Assembly (NCBI RefSeq): GCF_000738775.1
Contig: NZ_JPOC01000037.1
Location: 1 to 64,000, forward strand
Direction: 5' to 3'
Length of the DNA: 64,000 nucleotides
DNA from: Prescottella defluvii
GTDB lineage: Bacteria; Actinomycetota; Actinomycetes; Mycobacteriales; Mycobacteriaceae
A program made the translations under genes and the position numbers. This document shows, piece by piece, positions 1 to 8,816 of this stretch (positions are counted from its first letter, which is position 1; the number at the start of each line of letters is the position of its first letter). The notes under the pieces are model-generated. The model searched no databases, was not told where the DNA came from, and was given only the letters and a program-made list of their open reading frames with translations.

Positions 1-660
1 GTGCCGGAGCTCGAGATCCTGGGAGTCAACTTCGGTGACAGTGCGCCGTGGCAGGTGCTGGGTGTGCCCTTCGGGGCGGTGGAGAAGCTCTGGCTCCTCG
101 GCATCGTCCTGGTGGTGGTCACCTACATCGCGGCCCGCCGGATCGTCCGGGCCCGGCCCGGGCTGGCGCTGTCGATGGTGCGCGAGAGCGAGGTGGCGGC
201 CTCCTCGATGGGTGTCGACGTGGGCCGGTACAAGGCCGGGGCGTTCTTCGTCGCTGCGGTCTACGCCGGCATCGCAGGCGTCCTCCTCGCGGTGACCGTC
301 CAGTTCATCACCCCGCAGGCGTTCGGGTTCATGCTCTCGACCGACTACCTGGTGATCATCATCATCGGTGGCCTCGGCAGTCTGCGCGGCGCCATCGCCG
401 GTGCCGTGTTCGTCACGGCCCTGCCCCGGCTGCTCGGGCAGTTCGCAGGCAACATCCCGTTTCTCGTACCGGTGGGCCAGGGTGGCATCGACGCCAACGT
501 GATGAGCGTCTTCGTCTACTGCGGCTTGCTGATTCTCGTCATCATGTTTGCCCGCGGCGGGCTGGACCGGGTCCTCGGGTGGATCGCCGGTCCGCAGCGC
601 CGCCCCCGCCCCGCACCCGGGCCCGGTGCCGGAACCGAAGCAGGAGAAGGAGACCGTCTG
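1..660 (+). CDS. Branched-chain amino acid-type ABC transporter permease (LivM-like), 5'-truncated
   Basis: This is the last 200 or so residues of an inner-membrane permease that would import a branched-chain amino acid or small organic acid. The frame is open from base 1, so the gene starts upstream; LivM proteins are usually 300-350 residues. Visible are hydrophobic segments (LWLLGIVLVVVTYIA, YLVIIIIGGLGSL, MSVFVYCGLLILVIM) and the cytoplasmic loop RESEVAASSMGVDVGRYK, which is the ATPase-contact (EAA-like) region of this family. As sequenced, the frame runs without a stop into the ligase at 661. A shift of one base in the C-rich stretch 602-612 would instead give a charged tail ending EPKQEKETV and a TGA at 659-661 overlapping the ligase ATG. 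I therefore treat it as a separate gene with a probable frameshift. The neighbours suggest it imports the substrate activated by the two ligases that follow. Confidence 0.85.
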
Positions 661-2187
661 ATGTACACGTGGCTGCACGTTCTCGACTGGCGTGCTACGT
701 CCGATCCGGACGCCCTCGCGATGAGCGACGATCAGGACCGGCTGACCTACCGGCAGTTTCGGGACCGCGTGGAGGAGTCCGCCGCGAGCTGGTACGCGCT
801 CGGAGTCCGGTCGGAGGACGTCGTCGCGGTGCTCGCCCACAATGGCACCGAGTTCCTCGTCCAGACGCTCGGTCTCATCCGGCTCGGCGCGGTGCCACTG
901 CTGGTGAACTGGCGAATGACCGCGCACGAGATCGATCGGCTGCTCGAGATCACCACTCCGGTCGGCATTTTCGCAGACGAGGCTTGCCGGCACCTGGTCG
1001 GTGATCGCCGCGATCTCGTCCGCGTGGTGGCCGGGCCGGGCGGTGACGGCTGGACCGCGGCCGGCAGTGTCGCCGCTCCGCCCGCGCCGTACCCGTACGA
1101 CCGGCTGCGCAGCGATCAGGTGGCGTTCCTCATGCACACCAGCGGCACCACCGGGTTGCCCAAGGTGATTCCGCTCGACCATGGTTCGCTCGTCCGCGGG
1201 CTCGCCGGGTTCGCGATCGACATCGGCGACCAGCAGCGCGGCAGCCGGCACTTGGTGATGATGCCGCTGTTCCATCTCGCAGGTTTCGCCCAGGCGATGC
1301 AGTGCTTCCTCACCGGGGGAACGCTCTTCATCCACGACGGCGTCGAACTCGACCGCGTCATCGACACGATTGCGCGGGACCGCATCGAGTTCTTCACCGC
1401 CGCCCCGACCATCATCGAGATGCTTGTGGACGCGATGGAGGGACCACGCCGGGGCGAGGACCTGTCGAGCCTGCGTGAGGTGCAGTACGGCGCCGCACCA
1501 ATCGATTCCGAGTTGCTGGAGCGATCGCTACGAGTGGTCTGCCGACGGTTCCGGCAGATCTACGGCAGTACCGAGTTGCAGGGATTCCTGACGGTCCTGC
1601 GACCGGAGGATCACGTACCCGGCAGCCCCCGGCTCGGTTCCGCGGGCCGCGTCTCGCAGGGCTGGGAGGCGCGCATCGTCGGCCCGGCCGGGTCCCCGCA
1701 GCCGGACGGTGAAGCCGGCGAGCTGTGGGTCCGCAGTGAGAACATCATCCGCGAGTACTGGCGCAATCCGGAGGAGACGCGGGCGGCCTTCACCGACGAG
1801 GGCTGGTACCGCACGGGTGACGTGGCGGTGCACGACGAGGACGGATTCCTCCATATCGTCGGGCGCTCCAAGGACATGATCATCAGTGGTGGCGAGAACG
1901 TCTATCCCGCCGAGATCGAGCGCGTGCTGCTCGACCATCCCGCCGTGACCGACGTTGCCGTCGTGGCGCGGCCGCATCCGAAGTGGGGCGAGACCCCGGT
2001 GGCGTTCGTCGTCTGCGCTCCGGGTGCGGACCCGGACGATGGTGAGCTCGCCCGCCACTGCCGGGAGCGGCTGGCTGGTTTCAAGTGCCCGTCCTCGATC
2101 GAGCTCATCGCGGAGTTGCCGCGCAACGCCCTGGGCAAGGTGCGCAAGGTCGAACTGCGCGAACGTTTGGCGACCGGCCTCGTATGA
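661..2187 (+). CDS. AMP-forming acyl-CoA ligase (ANL superfamily), first of two
   Basis: A 508-residue class I adenylate-forming enzyme that should activate a carboxylic acid to its acyl-AMP and then its CoA thioester. Core motifs are present in order: the P-loop MHTSGTTGLPK, the substrate/adenine motif YGSTE, the hinge region WYRTGD followed by GRSKDMIISGGENVYP, and the C-terminal catalytic lysine in LPRNALGKVRK. ATG 661 is preceded by an AAGGAG ribosome site at 646-651, so translation probably starts independently of the permease, although the upstream frame is continuous. The next gene, 36 bases downstream, is a second ligase of the same superfamily. The substrate cannot be read from sequence; context (importer, enolase-superfamily dehydratase) points to a small or medium hydroxylated acid. 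Confidence 0.88.
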   Translation: MYTWLHVLDWRATSDPDALAMSDDQDRLTYRQFRDRVEESAASWYALGVRSEDVVAVLAHNGTEFLVQTLGLIRLGAVPLLVNWRMTAHEIDRLLEITTPVGIFADEACRHLVGDRRDLVRVVAGPGGDGWTAAGSVAAPPAPYPYDRLRSDQVAFLMHTSGTTGLPKVIPLDHGSLVRGLAGFAIDIGDQQRGSRHLVMMPLFHLAGFAQAMQCFLTGGTLFIHDGVELDRVIDTIARDRIEFFTAAPTIIEMLVDAMEGPRRGEDLSSLREVQYGAAPIDSELLERSLRVVCRRFRQIYGSTELQGFLTVLRPEDHVPGSPRLGSAGRVSQGWEARIVGPAGSPQPDGEAGELWVRSENIIREYWRNPEETRAAFTDEGWYRTGDVAVHDEDGFLHIVGRSKDMIISGGENVYPAEIERVLLDHPAVTDVAVVARPHPKWGETPVAFVVCAPGADPDDGELARHCRERLAGFKCPSSIELIAELPRNALGKVRKVELRERLATGLV

Positions 2188-2223
2188 ACGGGCCCCGGCC
2201 AGGAACGAGAGGAGTGAGGGAAC

Positions 2224-3777
2224 ATGCACAACCACTACCGTTCGATCGGGCGGATGCTTCAGCACTGGTCACAGCAGCGCCCGGACTTCCCGGGTATCGC
2301 CGTCGAGGGTGTGGACGAGCGCACTTTCGCCGACTGGTACCGGCGCAGTAGCCGACTCGCGACCGGCCTCGCGGCCCTGGCGCCGGCCGGACTACGAGGC
2401 CGCGGTATCGGATTCGCCGGTAAGAACGCCGTGACGTGGGGCGAGGTGCTGGCCGCGGCGTCGCTCACGAGAGCCTTTGCGGTGCCCCTCAATTGGCGCC
2501 TGAGCCATCGAGAGATGCAGGACATCGTCGCGGACGCGGGTCTGGACGCGATCGTCGTCGAGGCGGAGTTCATGCCGCTGCTGGGGCATCCGGTGCCGGA
2601 GGACGGCCGCACCCGGCTCCTCGTCCCGGGTTCGCCGCCCCAGGACTTCGAAGAGTGGCTGGCGCCGTGGTCGTCGGATCCGATAGCGGCACAACCGGAC
2701 CCGGAAGACATCGCGATCGTCATCTACACCTCGGGGACCTCCGGCCGCCCGAAGGGGGTGCAGTTGTCCAACCGGGCCATTGCCGCCAACCTCGCCTCCG
2801 AACCGCCGTGGCGGATCGATCCGGGCGACGTCGTGATGGTGCCGGCTCCGAACTTCCACATTTCCGGGACGGGATGGATCTTCTACTGTCTGGGCCTGGG
2901 TGCCGGCTCGCACCATGTTCTGGACGTCCGTCCCGAACTGGTGCTGCGTGTCTTCGCCGGCGGTCGGGTCAATCATGCGCTCACCGTGCCGGCCGTGGTG
3001 CAGATGCTGGTCCAGCACGAGGACGCCCGGACATTGACGTACCCGAACCTGGTCACTCTGATCTACGGTGGGTCACCAATGTCGCCGGCCGTCGCAGCGC
3101 GGGCCCAGGAGATCTTCGACTGCGACCTGATGCAGGCCTACGGCATGAGCGAGACGTGTGGGCCGATCACCGTCCTCGACGCCGGCGACCATCGCCGTGG
3201 CGGCGAGCGGCTGGCCTCGGCCGGCCGGCCGGTGCCCGGTGTCGAGATGGGCGTCTTCGACCCCGTGACCGGGGAACGCGCTCCGGCGCGGACCACCGGT
3301 GAGGTCTGGACGCGCAGCGAGATGCTCTTGACGGGGTATCGCAACCAGCCGGACGAACTGGCCGCGGTGCTGCGCCCCGACGGCTGGTTTCGGACCGGTG
3401 ACGCGGGCTACGTCGACGAGGACGGCTACCTGTTCCTCTGCGACCGGGTCAAGGACATGATCGTCTCGGGCGGCGAGAACGTGTATCCGGTCGAGGTGGA
3501 GAACGTGCTCATGTCCCATCCCGGCGTGCGCGACGCCGCCGTCATCGGCGTGCCGCACGAACGCTGGGGCGAGACCGTCAAGGCCGTCGTGGTGCAGGCC
3601 GGTGACGACCTCGACACCGACCACCTGATCGACTATTGCCGGGAACATCTGGCGCACTACAAGTGTCCGACGTCGGTCGACGTGGTGCCGGAACTACCGC
3701 GCAACCCCAGCGGCAAGCTCCTCAAGCGGGAGTTGCGCGGGCCGTATTGGGCGGGACGGGAACGAGGTATTGCGTGA
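2224..3777 (+). CDS. AMP-forming acyl-CoA ligase (ANL superfamily), second of two
   Basis: A 517-residue adenylate-forming acyl-CoA synthetase. Motifs: YTSGTSGRPKG (P-loop), YGMSE, WFRTGD then DRVKDMIVSGGENVYP (hinge), and LPRNPSGKLLKR with the catalytic lysine. ATG 2224 has a strong GAGGAGTGAGG site upstream. It differs enough from its neighbour in the N-terminal substrate domain (MHNHYRSIGRMLQHW start, FHISGTGW pocket region) to suggest a different substrate rather than a simple duplicate. Its stop at 3775-3777 directly abuts the first possible start of the GntR gene, so ligase and regulator are probably co-transcribed. Confidence 0.88.
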   Translation: MHNHYRSIGRMLQHWSQQRPDFPGIAVEGVDERTFADWYRRSSRLATGLAALAPAGLRGRGIGFAGKNAVTWGEVLAAASLTRAFAVPLNWRLSHREMQDIVADAGLDAIVVEAEFMPLLGHPVPEDGRTRLLVPGSPPQDFEEWLAPWSSDPIAAQPDPEDIAIVIYTSGTSGRPKGVQLSNRAIAANLASEPPWRIDPGDVVMVPAPNFHISGTGWIFYCLGLGAGSHHVLDVRPELVLRVFAGGRVNHALTVPAVVQMLVQHEDARTLTYPNLVTLIYGGSPMSPAVAARAQEIFDCDLMQAYGMSETCGPITVLDAGDHRRGGERLASAGRPVPGVEMGVFDPVTGERAPARTTGEVWTRSEMLLTGYRNQPDELAAVLRPDGWFRTGDAGYVDEDGYLFLCDRVKDMIVSGGENVYPVEVENVLMSHPGVRDAAVIGVPHERWGETVKAVVVQAGDDLDTDHLIDYCREHLAHYKCPTSVDVVPELPRNPSGKLLKRELRGPYWAGRERGIA

Positions 3778-3807
3778 GTGTTGTCGGAACAACGGAGAGG
3801 GGCGACC

Positions 3808-4533
3808 GTGGCCGCCCGGTATGAGGAGGTGGCCCGGTCGCTGTCCCAGCGGATCGAGGACGGGTCCTACCCGGTCGGATCGAAACTACCGACCGAGATG
3901 AGGCTCGCGGACAGCTACGCGGTGTCGCGTGCCACGATCCGCTCGGCGCTGGATTCCCTGGAGCGGCTGGGCATGGTGTCGCGGCGGCGCAGGATCGGGA
4001 CGCTGGTGGAGTCGGTGCAACCCACCACCGGATACACGCGCACCGTGACGAACATGAACGACCTGGTGCAGTACTCCGTCGAGACCCGGCGGCTGGTGCT
4101 GTCCCGGGACGACGTGGTCGCCGATCAGGCCCTCGCCGACCGGATCGGAGGCCACGCCGGCGAGGCATGGGCCCGGATCCGCATGTTGCGGCTCGGGGAG
4201 CGGGGGGAGGACCTCCCGGTGTGTCACACCGACGTCTACCTCGACCCCGAGGTTGCCGCGGTCGTGGGGAACCGCCTCGAGCGTCCGGACGGTCTGATCA
4301 ACGAGATCGTCGAGCGGTGCACCGGGCGGCTGACGGATCGTGTGGAGCAGCGTATTCGCGCATGCGCCCTGCCGGAGGGCCTCGCCGACCAATTGCATGC
4401 CGAGGCCGGTTCGCCGTGTCTCGAAATCACTCGCAGATATGTCGAGAGCTCGGGAGCAGTGGCCCAGGTAACCGTGTCGATCCACCCGGGCGATCGCTTC
4501 GATTTCAACGTGGCGATGCAGAGGCAGCGTTGA
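3808..4533 (+). CDS. GntR-family regulator with UTRA ligand domain (HutC type)
   Basis: A DNA-binding repressor expected to sense a pathway intermediate. The N-terminal winged helix is clear (YEEVARSLSQRIEDGSYPVG, then LPTEMRLADSYAVSRATIRSALDSL); the remaining 160 or so residues match the UTRA effector-binding fold, ending in the usual LEITRRYV...GDRFDFNV pattern. I prefer GTG 3808, which has a GGAGAGGGG site at 3794-3802. GTG 3778, in the same frame and flush with the previous stop, would add ten residues (251 total) but lacks a site. It sits inside the operon between the ligases and the enolase-superfamily gene, so it probably controls this operon. Its operator was not identified. Confidence 0.85.
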   Translation: MAARYEEVARSLSQRIEDGSYPVGSKLPTEMRLADSYAVSRATIRSALDSLERLGMVSRRRRIGTLVESVQPTTGYTRTVTNMNDLVQYSVETRRLVLSRDDVVADQALADRIGGHAGEAWARIRMLRLGERGEDLPVCHTDVYLDPEVAAVVGNRLERPDGLINEIVERCTGRLTDRVEQRIRACALPEGLADQLHAEAGSPCLEITRRYVESSGAVAQVTVSIHPGDRFDFNVAMQRQR

Positions 4534-4552
4534 GAAAAGTCATGGAGGAAAT

Positions 4553-5719
4553 TTGAGGATCACCGAGATCCGCGAAATCGATGTGCCGCTGGCCGGTGCC
4601 ATCTCGAACGCGGTCGTCAGCTTCGATCGGCACAAGGTCTCTCTTGTCGCCGTTTTCACCGATATCGTGCGCAACGGGCGGCCGTTGGTGGGTGTCGCCT
4701 TCAACTCGATCGGACGGCACTCCCAGGGCGGCATCCTGCGTGAGCGGATGATCCCGCGGGTGCTCGACGCGGACCCGGACACGCTCCTGTCGTCCGCGAC
4801 CGGGCTGCTGGATCCGGCACTGGTTCTGCGGTGCGCGCTCACCGACGAGAAGCCCGGCGGCCACGGCGACCGCGCAGCGGCCGCGAGTGCGATCGAGTTG
4901 GCCGTCTGGGATCTGCTCGCCAAGTACCACGACGAACCGGCGTACCGGACGATCGCGCGTGCCCACGGACGGACGCCGTTGGTGGACGGGGCGCCGGTCT
5001 ATGCGGCCGGCGGCTACTACCAGGACGTCGACGACCTCGGCCGGCTGCGCACGGAGATCGCGGGCTACCTCGCGGCGGGATACCCGGCCGTCAAGATCAA
5101 GATCGGCGGGCTACCGCTCGACGAGGACCTGCGCCGGCTCGATGCCGCGATCGAGGTCGCCGGGAGCGGACAGCACGTGGCGGTGGATGCGAACGGCCGA
5201 TTCGACCGCAAGCAGGCCCTGGAATATGCCGAGGCGCTCGCCCCGTACGGGCTGCGCTGGTACGAGGAGGCGGTCGACCCGCTCGACTACGCCCTGTACG
5301 GCGAACTCGGTGAGGCCTACGACGGCGTGATCGCGACCGGTGAGAATCTCTTCTCCACACAGGATGTCGGCAACCTCCTGCGATTCGGCGGGTTGCGGCC
5401 GGACCGCGACATCCTCCAGATGGATGCGGGTCTGAGCTACGGGTTGACCGAGTACGCGGCGATGATCGCGCTCATGGAGCAGCACGGTTTCGACCGCACC
5501 GCGGCGATGCCGCACGGCGGGCATCTGGTGAATCTGCACATCGTCGTCGGGCTGGGCCTGGGTGGTTGTGAGGCCTATCCGGGTGTGTTCCAGCCGTTCG
5601 GTGGTTACAGCGCCGACTGCTCCCTGGCCGACGGTCTCATCCGCCCCGCCGACCATCCCGGGTTCGGGCTGGAGGCGAAGGTGGGCCTGGCGGAGCGGAT
5701 CGCGGGGTTGGTGGCATGA
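4553..5719 (+). CDS. Enolase-superfamily dehydratase, D-tartrate dehydratase-like
   Basis: A 388-residue enolase-superfamily enzyme that abstracts the proton alpha to a carboxylate and probably eliminates water from a hydroxy acid. The sequence resembles the Bradyrhizobium D-tartrate dehydratase as I remember it: same length and the same spacing of catalytic residues. These are the KxK base at Lys181/Lys183 (AVKIKIGG), metal ligands Asp212 (VDANGRF), Glu238 (WYEE) and Glu264 (ATGENLF), and His321 (PHGGH). Blocks such as KPGGHGDR and YAAGGYY also match. The start is TTG 4553 with GGAGG at 4544-4548; an ATG at 4542 stops at once. The stop overlaps the next start (ATGA). D-tartrate or a related C4-C6 acid-sugar substrate is likely but unproven. 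Confidence 0.82.
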   Translation: MRITEIREIDVPLAGAISNAVVSFDRHKVSLVAVFTDIVRNGRPLVGVAFNSIGRHSQGGILRERMIPRVLDADPDTLLSSATGLLDPALVLRCALTDEKPGGHGDRAAAASAIELAVWDLLAKYHDEPAYRTIARAHGRTPLVDGAPVYAAGGYYQDVDDLGRLRTEIAGYLAAGYPAVKIKIGGLPLDEDLRRLDAAIEVAGSGQHVAVDANGRFDRKQALEYAEALAPYGLRWYEEAVDPLDYALYGELGEAYDGVIATGENLFSTQDVGNLLRFGGLRPDRDILQMDAGLSYGLTEYAAMIALMEQHGFDRTAAMPHGGHLVNLHIVVGLGLGGCEAYPGVFQPFGGYSADCSLADGLIRPADHPGFGLEAKVGLAERIAGLVA

Positions 5720-6660
5720 CGGCGACACTTCGCATCGCTGTGATGGGCTGCGGTGCAATGGGATCGGTGTACGCGGGTCGACTGTCCGCCGCAGGCCACG
5801 ATGTGCTGGTGGTGGACTCCTGGGCCGATCACGTTCACGCCATCGCAACCTCGGGCCTGCAGGTCTCGGGTCCGGACGGGGACCGGGTGGCGTCGATACG
5901 TGCCTTCCCGACGGCTCCGGACGAGCCGGTCGACCTCGTCGTGCTGGCGGTGAAGGCCGCCGACGTCTCCAGCGCCGCAGCCTCTCTCGGCGGTTTGATC
6001 GGCGCCGACACCGTGGTGCTCACGATCCAGAACGGTTTGGGCTCGGCCGACGAGGTCGCCCGGCACGTCGGGGCGGATCGGCTCGCGGTGGGCATCGCCA
6101 GCGGTTTCGGTGCGTCGTTGGTCGCCCCCGGCCAGGTGCACCACAACGCGATGCGGGCGATGCGCTTCGGGTCCTACGCGGGTCTCGCGTTCGCGGCGGT
6201 GGACCGGGTGGCGGAGGCCTGGCGATCGGCGGGGTTCGACGCCCGGGCCGTCGACGACATCGCTGCCATGCAGTGGGAGAAGCTGATCTGCAACGTCGCC
6301 TACAGTGCGCCGTGCGCGTTGACCGGGCTGACCGTGGGCGAGGTGCTCGACCACGAGGAGATGGGCCCGGTCAGCCGGGCGGCCGCGACGGAGGCCTGGG
6401 AGATCGCCAAGGCCCGTGGAATTGCTGTCGGCGTGGATGATCCGGTCGCGTTCGTGCGCGACTTCGGAGCCCAGATGCCCGCGGCGAAGCCGTCGGCGCT
6501 ACTCGACTACGAGGCCGGGCGGATCGGCGAGATCGCGGTGATCAACGGCGCCGTTCCCAGGGAGGCCGCCAAGGTGGGCCGCCTGGCTCCGGTCAACGCG
6601 ACGCTGGCGGCGTTGGTGCGGACCCGCGAGGCCGGCTTCGGGGGCTGTCCGACCCGCTGA
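5716..6660 (+). CDS. 2-dehydropantoate 2-reductase family dehydrogenase (PanE/ApbA fold)
   Basis: A 314-residue NAD(P)-dependent reductase. The N-terminal Rossmann motif GCGAMGSVYAGRL, the VLAVKAADV strand and the IQNGLG loop are typical of the ketopantoate reductase family, and the C-terminal helical domain (MQWEKLICNVAYSAPCALTG) carries the expected substrate lysine. The start overlaps the preceding stop by four bases, so it is translationally coupled to the enolase-superfamily enzyme. In a catabolic operon it more likely interconverts a 2-oxo acid and a 2-hydroxy acid, for example the oxoacid released by the dehydratase, than makes pantoate. Confidence 0.82.
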   Translation: MTATLRIAVMGCGAMGSVYAGRLSAAGHDVLVVDSWADHVHAIATSGLQVSGPDGDRVASIRAFPTAPDEPVDLVVLAVKAADVSSAAASLGGLIGADTVVLTIQNGLGSADEVARHVGADRLAVGIASGFGASLVAPGQVHHNAMRAMRFGSYAGLAFAAVDRVAEAWRSAGFDARAVDDIAAMQWEKLICNVAYSAPCALTGLTVGEVLDHEEMGPVSRAAATEAWEIAKARGIAVGVDDPVAFVRDFGAQMPAAKPSALLDYEAGRIGEIAVINGAVPREAAKVGRLAPVNATLAALVRTREAGFGGCPTR

Positions 6661-6679
6661 TCCGGGCCGCACGGCCGGC

Positions 6680-8080
6680 TCAGAGGTCTCCGGGACTGCT
6701 GAGCCGGCCGCGGACCGCAGTCATCGCCGCGACGGCGGGGGACACGAGGTGGGTGCGCGCGCCGGAACCCTGACGCCCCTCGAAGTTCCGGTTGGTCGTC
6801 GACGCCGAACGTTGCCCGGGCCCCAGGGCGTCCGGGTTCATCGCGGTGCACATCGAGCAGCCGGACGAGCGCCACTGGAACCCGGCTCGGGTGAAGATCC
6901 GGTCGATCCCTTCGGCCTCGGCTGCGGCCGCGACGGCCTGCGAGCCGGGAACCACGAGGGCCCGGACGCCGGGGGCCACGGTACGGCCGATCAGTACCCG
7001 GGCTGCGGCCCGAAGGTCTTCGAGCCGGCCGTTGGTGCACGAGCCGATGAAGACCGTGTCGATCTCGATGTCGCGGACGGGGGTACCCGGCGCGAGGCCC
7101 ATGTAGGTCAGGGCGCGAGCTGCCACCTCGCGCTCGCCGGGATCGGTGAATGCGTCCGGGGACGGGACGACGCCGTCCAGGGCCACCGAGTGGCTCGGGA
7201 CGGTGCCCCAGGTGACGGTCGGGGAGATGTCTGCGGCGGACAGCGTCCGGGTGCGGTCGAAGTGGGCGCCGTCGTCGGTACGCAGGGTCCGCCAGTACGC
7301 CAGCGCCTCCTCCCACCGAGTTCCTTCGGGAGCGTGGGGGCGGCCGCGCAGGTACGCGAAGGTCACGTCGTCCGGTGCCACCATACCGCCACGTGCGCCG
7401 CATTCGATTGTCATGTTGCACAGCGTCATCCGCTGTTCCATCCCGAGTGCCCGGACCGTGCTGCCGCGATACTCGATGACAGCTCCCGCGCCACCGTTGG
7501 GGCCGAGGCTGCGTACGACGTACAGGGCGAGATCCTTGGCGCTCACACCCGGAGCGAGGTCGCCTTCGATGCGCACCTGCATCGCCTCCGGGCGCTCCAT
7601 CCAGAGCGTCTGCGTCGCCAGGACATGCTCGACCTGGCTGGTCCCGATCCCGAAGGCCAGCGCCCCGAACGCGCCGTGGGTGGAGGTGTGGGAGTCGCCG
7701 CACACGATCGTCAGTCCGGGCTGGGACAGGCCCTGCTCGGGCCCGATGACGTGGACGATGCCATTGCCGGCCGAGCCCATGGGGTGATGTGGCACACCGA
7801 AGTCCGCGCAGTTGCGGCGGACGAGCTCGAGCTGCAGCCGGCTCAACGGATCGGAGACGGGTGAGCCGGGCCCGGTGGTCGGCACATTGTGGTCCTCGGT
7901 GGCCATCGTCAGATCGGGGCGACGGACCTGCCGCCCGGCCGCCCGGAGTCCCTCGAAGGCCTGGGGGGAGGTCATCTCGTGCAGAAGATGCAGGTCGACG
8001 TAGAGCAGGTCCGGGCTGTTGTCGCCGCGGACGACGACGTGCTCGTCCCAGAGTTTTGCGAACAGGGTGCGCGGTGCCAC
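6680..8080 (-). CDS. Aconitase-superfamily large subunit, LeuC-like, with no small subunit nearby
   Basis: A 466-residue hydro-lyase large subunit, the normal LeuC length. It keeps the three [4Fe-4S] cysteine ligands (one in FIGSCTNGR, two in GCSMC), the substrate loop [20 protein letters not shown] and the LeuC-type N-terminus [10 protein letters not shown]. Such subunits need a LeuD-type small subunit for the swivelling domain, and no LeuD-like gene occurs in the flanking 10 kb. The GTG start at 8080 lies 15 bases after the VOC stop, so the two form an operon read away from the TetR gene. In this setting it may hydrate or dehydrate a catabolic diacid (dimethylmaleate- or citramalate-type chemistry) rather than act in leucine synthesis; that is inference. 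Confidence 0.85.
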   Translation of the reverse strand: MAPRTLFAKLWDEHVVVRGDNSPDLLYVDLHLLHEMTSPQAFEGLRAAGRQVRRPDLTMATEDHNVPTTGPGSPVSDPLSRLQLELVRRNCADFGVPHHPMGSAGNGIVHVIGPEQGLSQPGLTIVCGDSHTSTHGAFGALAFGIGTSQVEHVLATQTLWMERPEAMQVRIEGDLAPGVSAKDLALYVVRSLGPNGGAGAVIEYRGSTVRALGMEQRMTLCNMTIECGARGGMVAPDDVTFAYLRGRPHAPEGTRWEEALAYWRTLRTDDGAHFDRTRTLSAADISPTVTWGTVPSHSVALDGVVPSPDAFTDPGEREVAARALTYMGLAPGTPVRDIEIDTVFIGSCTNGRLEDLRAAARVLIGRTVAPGVRALVVPGSQAVAAAAEAEGIDRIFTRAGFQWRSSGCSMCTAMNPDALGPGQRSASTTNRNFEGRQGSGARTHLVSPAVAAMTAVRGRLSSPGDL

Positions 8081-8095
8081 GGCCGGACGTAGTCG

Positions 8096-8662
8096 TCAGT
8101 CGGTGACGGCCACGGGCTTGCGGCGGTCGGCCCCGGTCCGGGGCGTGTGGCTGACGTCCTCCGGACGGAACTCGCGCATCCAGCAGGCGAACTCGAGCAG
8201 GATGTCGTCCGGATCCTGGAAGTAGAACGAGCGGACGTACACGCCGTCGTGCATGGCGGTTGCCACCTGGGACGGGCTGTCGTCGTGGTTCACGATCGGG
8301 CCGACCCGGACACCCGCCTCCTTGAGCTTCTGGCGGTAGTCCTGGAACTTCTCCGGCGGGACGTCGAAGGCGATGTGGTTGAGGGAGCTGACGGCGCTCG
8401 TCCATTCCCCGAAGCCGGGCTTCTCCATGGGGGCCGACAGGCCGGGCACGCCGTCGGGCGCTTCGGCGAACCAGAAGAAGGCCAGGGAGTTGCCGTTGCC
8501 GACGTCGAAGAAGAAGTGCTGGCCGAGATCGTCGGGGAGGTCGACGGTCTTCACCAGGGGGAATCCGAGGATGTTGCTGTAGAAGTCGACGGTGCGTTCC
8601 ATGTCCGAGCAGACGAGGGCGACGTGGTTGAAGCCGCGGATCTCGAATGTGGGTGTGCTCAT
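8096..8662 (-). CDS. VOC-superfamily protein, glyoxalase/extradiol dioxygenase type
   Basis: A 188-residue vicinal-oxygen-chelate metalloprotein with two beta-alpha-beta modules. Likely metal ligands are His in GFNHVALVCSD, His in SLNHIAFDV and Glu in DDILLEFACW. The family includes extradiol ring-cleavage dioxygenases, glyoxalases and epimerases; the C-terminal SFYFQDPDDILLEF pattern is common in dioxygenase-like members. ATG 8662 has GAAAGGA six bases upstream. It is the first gene of the minus-strand operon with the LeuC-like gene and has a probable promoter and inverted repeat at 8684-8707. A nearby alpha/beta hydrolase would fit a cleave-then-hydrolyse pair. Confidence 0.78.
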   Translation of the reverse strand: MSTPTFEIRGFNHVALVCSDMERTVDFYSNILGFPLVKTVDLPDDLGQHFFFDVGNGNSLAFFWFAEAPDGVPGLSAPMEKPGFGEWTSAVSSLNHIAFDVPPEKFQDYRQKLKEAGVRVGPIVNHDDSPSQVATAMHDGVYVRSFYFQDPDDILLEFACWMREFRPEDVSHTPRTGADRRKPVAVTD

Positions 8663-8683
8663 GGGGGATTCCTTTCGAGGTCA

Positions 8684-8707
8684 GAATCTGACTCTAACAT
8701 CAGATTC
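8684..8707. promoter_or_regulatory. Inverted-repeat operator upstream of the VOC-leuC-like operon
   Basis: GAATCTGA (8684-8691) and TCAGATTC (8700-8707) are perfect 8-base inverted arms with an 8-base spacer. On the minus strand a TTGCAA -35 and a TAGAGT -10 sixteen bases apart overlap the repeat, so binding would block the VOC-leuC-like promoter. It also lies about 110 bases before the plus-strand TetR gene, allowing autoregulation. The ATCTGA/TCAGAT half-site recurs at 9472-9489. Confidence 0.65.
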
Positions 8708-8816
8708 ATATGTTGCAACGGTTCCGGCCGGTTGCGGGGAGTGGGCGGGCGGAGGTCCGGTAGAAAGGGCGGCGGAGCGGCAGACGGTCCGAAGATTGCG
8801 ATGGAAGGGTTCACAC

